A DNA stretch of 64,000 nucleotides from Sipunculus nudus. Its lineage: Eukaryota; Annelida; Sipuncula; Golfingiida; Sipunculidae. The translations under genes were made by a program, and so were the position numbers. Below are positions 11,631 through 24,166 of the stretch, piece by piece. How positions within the stretch are numbered: the stretch's first letter is position 1; every line of letters begins with the position of its first letter. The notes under the pieces were generated by a model that saw only the letters and a list, made by a program, of their open reading frames with translations, had not been told where the DNA came from and did not search any database. The stretch spans positions 15,132,164 to 15,196,163 of the forward strand of contig CM049315.1 of the NCBI GenBank assembly GCA_026874595.1, written 5' to 3'.

Positions 11631-12300
11631 TGAAAGTGGAACCGGCTACAGAATGCTAAACAAAAGATATACTGATATACTAAACAAAAAATAAATGGAC
11701 TGAAGTAAATTTGCCTGGAATCCCTTAGTTTACTCATACGCAACAAAAGCGTCACACAGGTTAACATATATTTAATTAATATACATGCATGTATATATAC
11801 AATAAGCTTGAGGGCAAAAGGATTTAACACAGTCACTAAAGCAAATGACCGATATTTCATTCACACTAGCGTGCACGCGAACATAGGTTTAAGCTCATAC
11901 AGTTGATTTAAGGGTCACAATTGTCGACACGTCGTCACCCGAGATAATGTATGTGAAATAATGATGGGTCAGGGTTACCACTTAGGATGGTAACTATGAC
12001 ATTTAACTGCTTGGGACTGCTTGACCTCATGAACTGAAATAAATCCCGAAATATTAGAGCGCAGTGATAGAATTGATTAATTGTATTATGATATCCATCC
12101 ATCTCTACACCATACGGCTCAGCTGGGGGTTCAAGTGATTGTGAGTGTGCGCAATTCTGAGGTAAACAACAACAACAACCCCTTTTTTCCAGAATAACAC
12201 GTAAAGACGCAATAAGGCATCATTCTGTTTTTCATTCTGTCTATGTGTGTGTGTGTTTCTCTGTATTCACCTGCATTCCCATCTACATATTTGCATTAAG
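11631..12300. other. Non-coding stretch, probable intron of the minus-strand exon at 12308
   Basis: No supported gene. A short (AAC)n run near 12163 and a (GT)n run near 12246 are the only simple repeats. The GTAAGTG donor at 12307-12301 implies that this region is intronic on the minus strand. Confidence 0.5.
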
Positions 12301-12307
12301 CACTTAC

Positions 12308-13082
12308 CTATGGTTTCGTTTACTGCTGATATGTTTCTAGTCGACCATACTTTTGCATTTATTTCAGTAACATTAAGAATCACTTCAGGTACGCTCACGG
12401 TCACACTCTGTTGAGTAACTGAAACCGCATGCGTCATTTCCGGTATTTTCGCAGATTCATAGACTTCAGTAGTGACGTCAGAATGGATTTCCTCTGAAGT
12501 TTTCACCCACTGAGCAAATGCGCTCGGCGTAACACGTTCTTGATTGAATGTCTCACGGACCCACCGTGATGTCGTCGCTTCCGAAAGTGCAACTTGGGTT
12601 ATAGCTTCTTCTGTTTCTAATTCTGGAATTTCAGTCGACTTTTGAATGATTTGCTGCTCGTTTAAACCTCCCAACGTAGCATTAACAGCTTTGTTTTCAG
12701 TACCATTTAAAGCATTGAGTGAGAAAATTTCATATTCCGTAACGCCAAGAACCGAAAGGGAACTTGCGTTTAGGTCTGCTCCTATGGCTTGTGATGTAAT
12801 GTTTGTGTTTGGTGTAGTAATCTCTTCGGTCGAACTTAGTTTCAAGCTACCATTTATCTTTAAGCCTTCAGGTATTATGGTTTTATTATGGGTTGAGGAA
12901 GTTGTCCTTATCACAGGCAATATAGTGTTTGTTTCTTCTGCCATCAGCGATGCGTTATACGGCTCCGTGGCCGTGTCCATAAAAGTGGTATAATTCCCGG
13001 ATGTCACCATAATAGAAAATACCGGAAGCATGAAAGCTGCCGTAATCACAGCGGTCGCCATATTGGAAAACATACTGAGCAT
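12308..13082 (-). CDS. First coding exon of a secreted or membrane-bound N-glycosylated protein
   Basis: A 258-codon open exon starts with a typical signal peptide: the first 30 residues contain ATAVITAAFMLPVFSIMV, with alternative starts at Met1, Met4 and Met8 (the last in context CAATATGGCG). The mature part is Ser/Thr/Glu-rich and carries about eleven N-x-S/T sequons (for example NYT, NAS, NKT, NGS, NIT, NGT, NVT, NIS, NET), no cysteine for over 200 residues, and no domain I recognise. The exon ends ACC ATA G followed by the strong donor GTAAGTG (12307-12301), so the intron is in phase 1. This composition resembles the stalk of a mucin-like surface or matrix protein. Downstream on the same strand lies the 48-bp N-x-T repeat at 7320-5967, a candidate later exon though no in-frame acceptor is visible there. 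The signal peptide, donor and length together make a real exon likely; function is unknown. Confidence 0.65.
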
Positions 13083-13868
13083 ATACCCTGTTATGTGATT
13101 ATTAAGTCCTGGACAGGCTGGTCTTATTTCAAAACATCTCTCTCAGCACTGCCAGGCTTACTGTGTCGTCTGCACTGTTATTATCAAGGCAATTTTACCC
13201 GGCGTCCTTGGGAGCATATATTTTTTAACCTTGGCATACTACAAAATGCTTACTCGTAAAAACGTCACCAATGTTAATTGTGCTACCGTCACGTTAATAT
13301 AGTAATAATCGTCTATTAATCCTTATGTTTTAAAGCATATCTAGTCTTCGTTCGGAAATACATTTTTAACTTAATATAATAATACACAAAACATATATTA
13401 AACACACAAAAGGCAGCATTTATTGATTTTAATTTAGATATGTTATTTTTCCTTATGTGTAAGGCACCCAAGTGCCTGCATTTTCCCGAATGATCAGGGT
13501 ACAGCCGCTACGACACCTTTTTTTAGAACATAGGTGGACCTGGGTGGCGATAATGTGTGACAATTAAATTTTAAATATTGGTGATTGAAAAAATTGTCCT
13601 GGTGATTATCAGTAAAATTTCGTGTGGGGTGACCCTGGAATATATTCAGCTTCACCCGGACCAAGAACATGTCCAGGTCCAGAGTATATCTAGATAAAAA
13701 GTTTGTCCAATTCATGATAAGAGTTTAGCTAGATCCTCAGTTCTTCAAGATTCAAAGCTCATCCAAATCCAGAACACATCGAGACTTTAATTCGAATGCA
13801 CGGATTTATTCCGGATCCTAAATTTGCTTGGATCAGCATATTTCAAAGTGTCTGTGTTACTATTTCCA
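13083..13868. other. Upstream flank of the minus-strand exon
   Basis: No gene seen. This should include the promoter or 5' untranslated part of the gene starting at 13082, but I see no convincing TATA box at the expected distance. Confidence 0.4.
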
Positions 13869-16800
13869 AGCTTTATACTCAGTAGGCCTACTCTGCATTA
13901 TACTTGCGTAGACCTATTCAGCATCATACTTATGTACACCTTCCCAGCTTCATACTTAGTAGGCCTACTCAGCACCATACTTGTGTTGGCTTATTCAGCA
14001 TCAGACCTATAAAGGCCTGTTCAGCATTTTACTTATGTAGGCCTTTTTAGAATCATTCTTATGTAGGCCTACTCGGAATATGTAGCCCTACGCAGGATCA
14101 TACTCCTGTAGACCTACTCATCATTATACTGATGAAGGTCTGTTTAGAATAATATTTGAGCAAGCCTACTCAGCATCATACTAGTGTAGGCCTACTCTGT
14201 ATCATACTTGTGTAGGCTTACTGAGCATCATACGTATGTGGGCCTCTTCAGCAACATACGTTTGTAGGCCTACCTAGGAACATACGTATGCAGTCTTACT
14301 CTGCATCATACTTGTGTAGGCCTACTCAGCATCATATTAATTAAGCCCTGCTCAACATGATAATTATGTAGACCTAATAAGTATCATACTTTTGTATGCC
14401 TACTAAGAAACCCTTTTGTATGCTACTTATACATACTTTTTTTGGCCTTTTCTACATCATATGGTGTAGGCCTACACAACAAAATACTTGAGTAGGCCTA
14501 CTCAGTATCATACTTATGTATCAATCTTTCGTAGGCCTATTTAGCATCACACTTTTGTTTGCCTCCTTATACATATCAATGTAGGCCTACTTAGCATCAT
14601 ACTTATGTAGGCCTACTCAACATCATACTTGTGTAGGCTAAATGAGCATCACACGTTTGTATGCGTACTTATACACACTTATTTAGGCCTACTCAGCATC
14701 ATACTTATATCAGCCTACTCAACATCATACTTGTGTAGGTTAACTGAGCATCATACTTGTGCAGGCCTGGTCAGCATCATACTTATTTAGCCTTACTAAA
14801 CATTATGATTATGTAGGCCTTTTCAGCAACATACATTTGTAAGCCTACCTAGGAACATACGTATGCAGTAGTACTTAGCAACACACAAACAACAACACAC
14901 TGTAAGACTACTATGCACCATACCTGTGTAGACAGAATAATACATATTTATGTAGGCCTCCTCAGCATCATACTTTTGTAGGCCTATTCAGTATCATATT
15001 AATTTAGTATTCTTTAACATCATACTCACGTAAGTCTACTTTTGAAATTTGTGTAAGCCTATTCAGCATCATACTGTTGTTGACTTTCTCTGCATGATTT
15101 TTGTGTGAGCCTACTCAGCAACATACTTATGTAGGTCTACTCAACATCATACTTATGTAGGCCTACTTAGCATCCCATGGGTGTAGGCTAACTCAGCATC
15201 ATATTTATGTAGGCCTACTCAGCATTATATTTGCCTTGGCTTACTCGGCACCATAATTATGTAGACCTAGTCAGCACCATATTGTTGTAGGCCTAATCAG
15301 CATCACACTTTGGTAAGCCCGCTTATACATGCTTGTGTAGGCCTATTCTGCATCATACTTATGTAGGCCTACTCATCATCATACTTATGTAAACCTACCC
15401 AGCTTTATACTCAGGCCTACTCTGCATTATACTTCGTAGGCCTATTCAGAATCATACTGATGTACACCTTCCCAGCTTCATACTTAGTAGCCCTACTCAG
15501 CACCACATTTGTGTTGGCTTATTCAGCATCAGACCTACATAGGCCTGTTCACCTTTAAATACTTATGTAGGCCTTTTTAGAATCATATTTGTGTAGGCCT
15601 ACCCAGCATCATATTTATGTAGGCCTACTCAGCATCAAACCCTTTGTAGGCCTTATCAGCGTCACATTTTGGTAGGCCTGCTTATACATGCTTGTGTAGG
15701 CCTATTCTGCATCATACTTATGTAGGCCTATTCTGCATCATACGTATGTAGACCTACCAAGCTTTATACTCAGTAGGCCTACTCTGCATTATACTTGCGT
15801 GGGCCTACTCAGCATCATACTTGTGAAGGCCTAATAAGCTTTATACTCAGTAGGTGAAGGCCTACACAGAAACATACTCATCTAGACCTTTTCAGCAACA
15901 AACGTTTGTAGGCCTACTCGGAAACATACTTGTGTAAGACTATTCAGCAAGATACCTGTGTAGACCTACTTTTACATTCTTATGTAGACCTACTTAGCAT
16001 CTCTCTTGTGTAGGTATTCAGCATGATACTCGAGTAGGCCTACTTAGACACATACTGATGAAGGTCTACTCAGCTACATACTTTTTTAGGTCTACCTCGA
16101 AACATACTTATGTAGGCTGACTAAGCATCATACTTATGTAGGCCCACTCAGCAATATAATTTTGAAGGCCTATTCAGCACCAGTGTAGGCCTACTCGGAA
16201 GCGTTTTTATGTATGCTACGTAGGAAAATTTGTGTTGGCCTACTCTGCATTATACTTATGCAGGCCTACTCAGCGTCATACTAATTAATTCCTACTCAAT
16301 ATCATAATTCTGGGGAGCTAATCAATATAATACTTTTGTAGGCTTAGTGGAACATACTTATAAAGGCCTACCTAGCGTCATATTTGTGTAGGCCTACTCA
16401 GCACCATACTATGTAGGCCCATTCAGTATTATACTAATTTAGTATTATTTAACATTATACTCATGTAGGCCTTCTTTGGAAAATATATGCAAGCCTATTC
16501 AGCATCATACTTTTGTAGGTCTACTTTTACATGCTTGTGTAGGCCTATTATTCATTTTACTTATATAGGCATACTCATCATCAAAACTGTGTATGCTTAC
16601 TGGGCATCAAATTTATGTTGGCCTAGTTAGCATCATAATTATTTAGCCCTACTCAATATTATAATTATGTAGGCTTACTAAGGATCAAACTTTTGTAGGC
16701 TAATCTGCATCACACTTTGGTAGGCCTACTCTCGATCACACCTTTGTAGGCTTACTCAGCATCATCCTTATGAGGTTAATCTCAGTATCATATTTATGTA

Positions 16801-17585
16801 GGCCTACTTAGGATCATACTGGAGTAGGCCTACTTTTCTTATGTAGGGTTACTCTGCGTTATACTTGCGTAGGCCTACCCAGCATCATATTTATGTAGGC
16901 CTGACCAGCTTCATACTCAGTAAACCTACACTGCATCATACTTCTGCAGGTCAACTCAGCATCACACTTGTGAAGTCCCACACAGAAATATACTTATGTA
17001 GGCCTTTTCAGCAACATGCGTTTGTAGGCCTACCTAGTAACATACGTATTTAGCCCTACTCAGAAACATACTTGTATAAGACAATTCAGCATCATATATG
17101 TGTAGACCTACTTATACATACTTATGTAGGCCTACTCAGCAACATATTGATGTATGCCATCTCAGTATCATACTAATTAAGTATAACTTAGCGTAATCCT
17201 CATGTAGGCCTTCTGAGGAAAATATGTGTTATCCTATTCTGCATCATACTTGTGTAGGCCTTCTCTGCACCATATTTGTTTAGTCTTACTCAGTACCATA
17301 CTTGTGTTGGCCTATTCAGCATCAGACCTATGTAGGCATTGTAAGCATTATACTGATGTTGGCCTATTCAGAATCATATTTGTGTAGGCCTACTCAACAT
17401 TATACTTATGTAGACCTACTCAGAAAGTACTTATTTAGTATAACTTGGCATCATACTTTTGTAAAATATGAAAATATGTGTTGGCCTATCCTGAATCATA
17501 CTTGTGTAGACCTACACAGCATCATATTTGTGTTGGCCTACTAAAAACATACTCATGTAGTCCTGCCTACTCAGCATCATACTTG

Positions 17586-17845
17586 TGTATTCCTACTCAG
17601 TATTATAATTATGTAGGCCTACTCCTTATCATACTGATATAGGCCTGCTCAATATCATTCTAATGAAGACCTACTCAGCATCATACTTGTGTAGTCCTAC
17701 TGAGCATCATACTTGTGTATTCCTACTCAGTATTATAATTATGTAGGCCTACTCCGTATCATACTGATATAGGCCTGCTCAATATCATTCTTATGAAGAC
17801 CTACTCAGCATCATACTTGTGAAGGCCTACTTAGAAACATACTGA
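17586..17845. repeat. 130-bp higher-order repeat, two copies
   Basis: The five-unit block starting TGTATTCCTACTCAG at 17586 is repeated from 17716, exactly 130 bases later (5 x 26), with only a few differences, far fewer than between neighbouring 26-bp units. Confidence 0.85.
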
Positions 17846-17930
17846 TGTAGGACTACCTAGCCACATACTTTTGTAGGTTTACCTAAAACATATACTCATG
17901 TAGGCCTACTCAGCATCATACTTATGTAGG

Positions 17931-18480
17931 CCCAATCAGCAATATAATTATGTAGGCCTATTCAGCAACATGTTTGTGTAGGCCTTCTCAGCATCATATT
18001 TATGTAGGCACACTCAGCATCATAATTATGTAGGCTTTCTTAGCATCATATTTGTGTTGGCATACTTAGAAACATACTTATGTAGTCTTGCTTACTCAGC
18101 AAAATACCTATGTAGTCCTACTCTGCATCATACTTGTGTTGGCCCACTCAGCAATATAATCATTTAGGCCTATTCAGCAACATGTTTGTGTAGGCCTACT
18201 CAGCATCATAGTTATGTAGGCACACTCAGCATCATAATTATGTAGGCTTTCTCAGCATTATATTTGTGTTGGCATACTTAGAAACATACTTATGTAGTCC
18301 TGCTTACTCAACATCATACCTATGTAGTTCTACTCAGCATCATACTTATTTAGGCCCACTCAGCAATATAATTATTTAGGCTTATTCAGCAACATGTTTG
18401 TGTAGGCCTACTCAGCATCATATTTATGTAGTCACACTCAGCATCATAATTATGTAGGCTTTCTCAGGATTATACTTGTT
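17931..18480. repeat. 212-bp higher-order repeat, about 2.6 copies
   Basis: Blocks starting CCCA(A/C)TCAGCAATATAAT occur at 17931, 18143 and 18355, exactly 212 bases apart. Each holds eight 26-bp-type units, one of them lengthened (the TAGTC(C/T)TGCTTACTCA variant), in the same order. Confidence 0.85.
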
Positions 18481-18792
18481 TAGCTTTACAAAGCATTATA
18501 CTTTCCTTCTCAGCATCATAACTGAGTAGGCCTTCATAGCAACACATTTTTGTAGGCCTTCACAGCATCGTATCTCTGTAGGCCTACTCAGCATCGTACT
18601 AGTGTAGGCCTACTCAGCATCATACTGATATATAGGTCTTCTCAGGATCATACTTGTTCAGTCTTACTCAGCATCATACTTGTTTAGCCCTACTAAGCAT
18701 TATACCTGTGTAGGCCTTCTTATCGACATACATTTGTAGGCCTTCTCAGCATCACACTTGTGTAGGCCTATTCAGCATCATACCAGTGTAGG

Positions 18793-19332
18793 CCCGTTAA
18801 AGTTTGACCATAGAGGAGATTTTCCTTCTATTTATTGAGCAAATATGAACATTTCATTACGTCATTATTTATGAGAATGCCAACTATCTGTGGTTCAGGC
18901 CAAGTGGGTAACACTTCGTATCAGTTTTATCATTTAGGACGAAACACCCTACTTGTCAAACCGCAAGAATGTTGCTTCCCTCAGCATGTCTGTTATTGCG
19001 CTAAGTACTCAAATCTAGGACGAGTTACGACGTGTACCTATAGCATGCTGCTGCTTTTTATTTCACTTCTGATTCCTGTAAATAGGAATGCTTGTGGTAA
19101 GAGTGACCTTGGAAAAACGGACATAATAATTGCATTGACACATGAGGTGTAGGATTTCTAGTTGCAAACACTTAAGCCCAAACACATTACCATATCTATA
19201 TATAGAACTGTTGTCGACAGGATGATAGTGTGTGAAACTTATAACATTGGACTATAAATGATGATGTGCAACCACTGTCACAGTTGCCTGTGGCAACCCG
19301 GGTTCCCTATAATTTCAGATCCCGGAAAACGT

Positions 19333-19334
<2 letters not shown>
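18793..19334. other. Non-coding stretch without recognised feature
   Basis: A plus-strand open stretch at 18835-19152 has a hydrophobic run but no start context, splice sites or family match. Confidence 0.45.

Positions 19335-19400
<66 letters not shown>
19335..19400. repeat. (AT)n microsatellite, long
   Basis: 66 bp of alternating AT. Confidence 0.95.
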
Positions 19401-19404
<4 letters not shown>

Positions 19405-19677
19405 CTAACAAACAGGAACAGTTAGGCTTAGAGTGAACACATACGGCGGTCCCTGCGCCAGGATTGGGGTGAACAAGTACAATTTACTATATAGTGCACA
19501 TTGGTGTATTATAACGTGATGTGACTTGATGGCATACTTAATAGAGCTTTCTGAGAAGAAATGTTCTTGTTTTCTACTTATACAGAATATTGTGAATATT
19601 GTACTCAACCACCCACGCCTCTCTCATGGAGTTTGTATTACAAAGATAACCTCGACCACATGGAAAAAATACCTGGG

Positions 19678-19869
19678 CAGATGCGGATCAAGAGGGGGGT
19701 CCCGGGGTTCACCCTTTTTAATTCAGCCGCTACTAACTGTTTTTAAAGGTTTCAGGCCAATTTTTGCGACCTAGAGCCCCTTTAAAAGAACTGAGGACCT
19801 TTCATAGGATTTGTCATTAGACCTTCTGAGTTGGACTCCTGGTTTTCCTAAATCCTGGATCCGCCCCTG
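19678..19869. mobile_element. MITE-like DNA transposon, about 192 bp
   Basis: The left end reads CAGATGCGGATCAAGAGG and the right end, inverted, reads CAGGGGCGGATCCAGGATT, so both termini share CAG(A/G)(T/G)GCGGATC(A/C)AG. Such CAGGGGCG-type ends are typical of short non-autonomous hAT-like elements. The body has a G/C-rich patch (GGGGGGTCCCGGGG) next to the left end. An exact 8-bp target duplication is not visible, so the superfamily is uncertain. Confidence 0.55.
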
Positions 19870-20007
19870 TATTTTACCTGTTGCCACGTCAGCAACGTCA
19901 GCAGGGCACTGCCGAAGGGTCGCCTACACTTCCCTGGTATGTAAGGAATGTTGGTGGTCTTGTGCGATACCATATATATATATATATATGTATGTATATT
20001 GTTACGG

Positions 20008-20065
20008 GTTTACATAAAAGCGGACACCGACGACATGGGTTCGAATGCCGGATCGGCCCAATATT
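20008..20065 (+). mobile_element. tRNA-like SINE head fragment
   Basis: AAGCGGACACCGACGACAT followed by GGGTTCGAATGCC gives an A-box-like and a B-box-like element in the spacing of a tRNA promoter. No full tRNA fold is present. Confidence 0.35.
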
Positions 20066-20276
20066 TTCCCCTGAGCAATTTGTCTTCCTAACAAATGGTG
20101 GCTCGTCCAAAATGAAGGCAAGCTTTGTGGCACGGGGAATGGTGGTTTGAAGTAATAGGGTTACCGCCACCTAGTTCACAAAAAGTTAGACATCTTGTTC
20201 TGATAGCAGAATGTTCTTAAGAGGAGGTGTGTTACAGGGAGATAAAAAAGCAGACCAAACACCCTCGCAAGTGAAG

Positions 20277-20345
20277 CTTGCTTTTTTGTGAAGCGGTTGG
20301 AACGCCGGACACGTGCGCCACCGATATGGGCTCGAATCTCGGATT
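20277..20345 (+). mobile_element. tRNA-like SINE head fragment
   Basis: AGCGGTTGGAACGCCGGAC followed by GGGCTCGAATCTCGG forms A-box-like and B-box-like parts. It ends in a T-rich stretch and (CT)n/(AT)n. It differs from the SINE at 33.6-33.9 kb and may be a second family. Confidence 0.4.
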
Positions 20346-20847
20346 TTTCTTCGTAACTCTCTCTCTCTATATATACATATATATTAATATAATATATATA
20401 CATGTATGTATATATAAATATATTTGGTTTCATTTCATCTTGAAAAATAATTCCCATATATATGATGTGGTCACTTGCTTGCAATCTTAAGGAGGGGAGG
20501 TGTTGTTTTATGGTCAGTAGATCCACCGTTTATGAAGTACCGTTGCTACCGACTTCAGGAAAGACGGGATCGACTACGCAAAATATTATTTATTTAAACT
20601 CTATTTCACTGAAGTAAAATCTCGAGTGGACGTGCAGGTCATAGATTTAACGTGATCATTCACAGTTTATCAATAAAGCTACAAAACGAATTTAAACTTG
20701 CGTCACTGATCACATGCATACCCTGGGGTTGTAGGTGGAAGTTATTAGGCGTTGGTGATATCTCGATTAGTTAGACCTGAAATATTTACGAGTACATCTA
20801 AACGACAGGTTATTATTTTTTTTCTTGTTTTAATCATTCTCTTTGTT

Positions 20848-21200
20848 GGAGGTAACCGGCTCCATTTTTGTTGTTTGCCTAACCAGGTATATATATGTAC
20901 GTCTGAAGATTTCCGATCCTGTTTCAGGCTATAGTACCTGACAGGGCAGAAGCACAAGCTTCCTCTCATTGAATGTCCTGCGAAGGACCCTGGGTGTGTA
21001 AACGGCCCCACTGAGGAACCCCCCTGAAGGAAGCACTTGTTTGTGGATGAAACGCAACCGTACGGCACGACCTTCCCAATAAGCCTGCATAGCCCTCACC
21101 TTAGGTGGGGACCGACCGTGAATAAATCTCATCATCTCGGCTGATTCGATCCCATCACCACCAAGCTTTAAGTCCTGTGTTCTAGCACAGAAGCCGGTTA
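20848..21200 (-). mobile_element. tRNA-derived SINE (family 1), diverged copy
   Basis: Reads on the minus strand from the tRNA-like head (AACCGGCTTCTGTGCTAGAAC...) to the tail GGTTACCTCCAAC. It is colinear over about 350 bp with the better preserved copy at 33593-33948; shared landmarks include CGGTC(G)GTCCCCACC, GGCTTATTGGGAAGG and CAGGGTCC. The B box is eroded here. Confidence 0.65.
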
Positions 21201-22560
21201 TGGCCACCTGATTAATCCTAGCATCATGCAGATGAAACCCAGAATCCAGGAGGCCTACTCATAAATTACACGTCGACCCTAACACAGAATAATCCTCATT
21301 CTCTTTCAAAAGAGATTGCCACGAGAGGCCATAGGCCTATCCTTTAAAACATTGAGCTTAATCAAACAAGCCAACTACGTTTTGATGGCTTATGTATCGC
21401 AGGTTCCCTATACCTGTTGATGCATAATGTCATGGAGACTGGTTTATTTGGGGCAGAAACAAGTCTGTTACGTCATAGTGCTGGTAAGCCGTATTTCCAG
21501 CCCCTCTCTTAAAACATAAATTGCACCTCGTCACTGGGAGAATCATCCGTTTTCACGTTTACGGTAAACGTTCACGCTAAGTTCTAATCAATTGATGAAT
21601 GTGTTTTAAGTATAGCTCAAGCTGGAACAAGGGGTTTATTACCAGCAATCACGCATAACCACTGTTTGAGCCACAGCATCAAGGCCGTCCGCTTTACTGC
21701 AGAGTGTAGGACATTTACCTTTTGTATATTAATTATTTGGTAACGTGGATAGGTCGATCTTTTGATCGACTCACTGTAGGTACTATAAAACTCATTATAC
21801 TACAATTTCTTTGCTTCTAATGTAAAAAACATTCGCATTATGTGGTTTTAAAGGGTGATCACTCTTTCAATCTTGGGTCAAACAGGTACGATGTATTTTA
21901 CTGAAGAACTGAGAGGGATAAGTGATTCCAATTTTCCATCTTTGTAGACACGTTATAAAAACAAACTAGTGCCTTTATCACACTATGACGGGTTCATTCC
22001 TCGTCAGACACTGCGCAGACTCGGACTCACATGAGTACCCCACTTCTGTTTAGGCTCAAGGGCGTCACAGTCTGTCCCATTCAATGCACCGCGGCTTCCA
22101 CATGCCAGGCGGAATCGGTAAAAAAAGGTGAAGAGGGTTATGTAGTCGGTTCAAATAATTGTTTCAAGGCAAGTTATATAAACATGGTCGTTTTGTAGTA
22201 AAGACTTCACGAATAAAATAATATTTTGTTAGCATACGCATGTGAAATATAAACAGTAAACAGAGTCTCAGACTGAATAAAGACTCTTTAGGTGCAGACC
22301 ATTGAAAACGTGAACAATAAGTCGCCAAACCTTCAAACTATCCATTTCAAGAAATGTCCGAAATGATTCTGAAGAACTGATCCTTCCAGTTATCTTCACC
22401 CGAGGAGGATGCATTTTCTTTTATATTAATTAAATTAGAAATTTGAACCCAGAGAGCGTCAAGGAAGCCCATTACCCCAAGATCGCATTGTCAGAAATGT
22501 AGCATTTTTCCTGGATCCAGTTGGTGATCCGGATCACCCTCGAAATTTAATTAATCCTTT
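21201..22560. other. Non-coding stretch without recognised gene
   Basis: No supported gene. A possible mini-exon at about 22054-22117 (acceptor-like CTTCTGTTTAG, donor-like G|GTAAAA) is open in all three frames and therefore uninformative. Confidence 0.45.
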
Positions 22561-23880
22561 CTGGTATCATTACTGAGCTATCCTGAAAATTTCATGAAAA
22601 CCCGTTTGTAAATTTTAAGTATCATTGCTAACAGACACACAAACAAACTGCGATTGCCGGAAGTTGAGATAAGACAGACAGACAGTCGGAGACACGGAAA
22701 GACAGGCGAACATGTGATAACAGTCACTTGAATGAACAATGTTCTAGGAGAGCAGAAACAAATAGCACCTTTAAGTACTTGAGGTGATATTGAAAAGACA
22801 CAGACGAACGGACAGACAGACAATCAGAACATATTTCCTGGTTTTCTTGTAACTGGATTCCTTCCAGATGCATTGTTAACCTACGAGACCTTGATCTTTA
22901 ACCAATATCGACCAAAAGCAAAATCCTTGTAGGAGAATTGTTTTTTCTACTAAGTACATACATTTCAGAGAGATTACTCAAGTTAAAAGCAAAAACCTCG
23001 TACAATCTTGTTTGGTGAGTTACGGTACGGGATTTTGCGAGACTTCGCAGAAAAAGGGTGAAACTGATCCTAATGAAAAAAATAGACCGTGTAAAGTAAG
23101 AAAGTAACTAATTAGTACAGTAAGACTCCATATTTTTGAATATCTTTAGATAACCGTAATTATGGAAACAGCAGATTGACGCTTCTACACATGAGAAGAA
23201 AGGCCTTGACCGTTGACCTATTAATTTACACTAAAAGATTACATACTTGTTGAACTTTAGGTACTCTATCAACATTATACCATTCAGAGCGATTGCTAAA
23301 AAATTCTGGCCTCTAGACTGTCATATGTCAGACAGAAGAACATTCAGGGAGGCGAATTAGACGACAACGTATGAACAGACGGAAATACTGACAAACTGAC
23401 ATATCTGGGATGACAGATGACCAAACATGCTATGGGAATACATTAAGGAACAGAATGAGGTATTTTTTCTGTAGATAGGATAATTTTTGACGACGGTATT
23501 TAAAAAAATAAGATATTGAGGTTTCAAGTGAATTTGACATTTGACCTATTTGGACCAAAAACAATAGGCTTCTAGGACTTTCGGATGTCTATCAACTCTG
23601 TGAGTTTCAGAGCGATTGGCTGAAAATTCTGACCTGTTGACCAGACTAGACCACCATAGGTCGAGGGCTTGCCGAAATTGGAAATAAGACAGACAAGCAG
23701 ACAGACAGCAGGCAAGCAGAGAGACAGGGAACATTTGGAACTGATCGAATGAATACTCCTATTCTGGGGGGAGGAGAAATTATTTTTTGTGTTTTTATGC
23801 TGATTTTCAAAAGTCGCAGACGAGCAGACAGAGAGAGAGAGACGGAAAACACCAGGTCAAGGCCATGTACTCATGTCATA
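22561..23880 (+). repeat. Cluster of dispersed repeats related to 3394-3580
   Basis: Several diverged copies of the same family follow one another (about 22850-23000, 23205-23345, 23530-23720): TTGACC(T/G)TTGACCTATT, GGCTTCTAGGACTTTCGGATG, CAGAGCGATTG, TCTGACCTGTTGA, then (ACAG)n-like runs such as GACAGACAGACAGTC. The (ACAG)n stretches also fill the spacers. No coding capacity is kept. Confidence 0.55.
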
Positions 23881-24130
23881 GAAAAAAGAAAGCCGAATCA
23901 AATACGGTATGGTTTATAACAATAAATCTCCATATTTTGAACTCCAAGATTTGCAACCTATACTAAGTCACCATGGTAACTGCAGAATGTGACAACATGG
24001 ATAAGCCTATTAAATCTACTTTCAGATGCTGCAATCAAAGTTGTAGGACTATTTATTGTTTTGGAGATACCACCCCTGGTGGGTATTTCTAAAATGAATC
24101 ACAAGTTTTGGGATACCTTATATTTTATTA

Positions 24131-24166
<36 letters not shown>
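24131..24166. repeat. (AT)n microsatellite
   Basis: Alternating AT tract. Confidence 0.95.

Larger units (their letters stand above)
13869..18792. repeat. 26-bp minisatellite array, about 190 units
   Basis: Nearly 4.9 kb of tandem units about 26 bp long. The unit starts TGTAGGCCTACTCAGC and ends ATCATACTT(A/G); the 8-bp palindrome TAGGCCTA recurs throughout. Units are diverged (typically several changes each) with occasional 28-30 bp variants. No long open frame persists. Long-range similarity inside the array is visible: about 200 bp at 13870-14070 reappears at 15400-15600 (offset 1538 measured at ACACCTTCCCAGC). Confidence 0.95.

Noticed and set aside
12646..12993. 115-codon plus-strand open frame
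   Set aside because: It lies opposite the better supported minus-strand exon with signal peptide and splice donor; a shadow frame.
13869..18792. CRISPR-like array
   Set aside because: Units are contiguous and diverged, with no unique spacers between constant repeats, in a eukaryotic context.
22054..22117. Mini-exon between CTTCTGTTTAG and GTAAAA on the plus strand
   Set aside because: All three frames are open over this short span and no partner exon is visible, so it carries no information.
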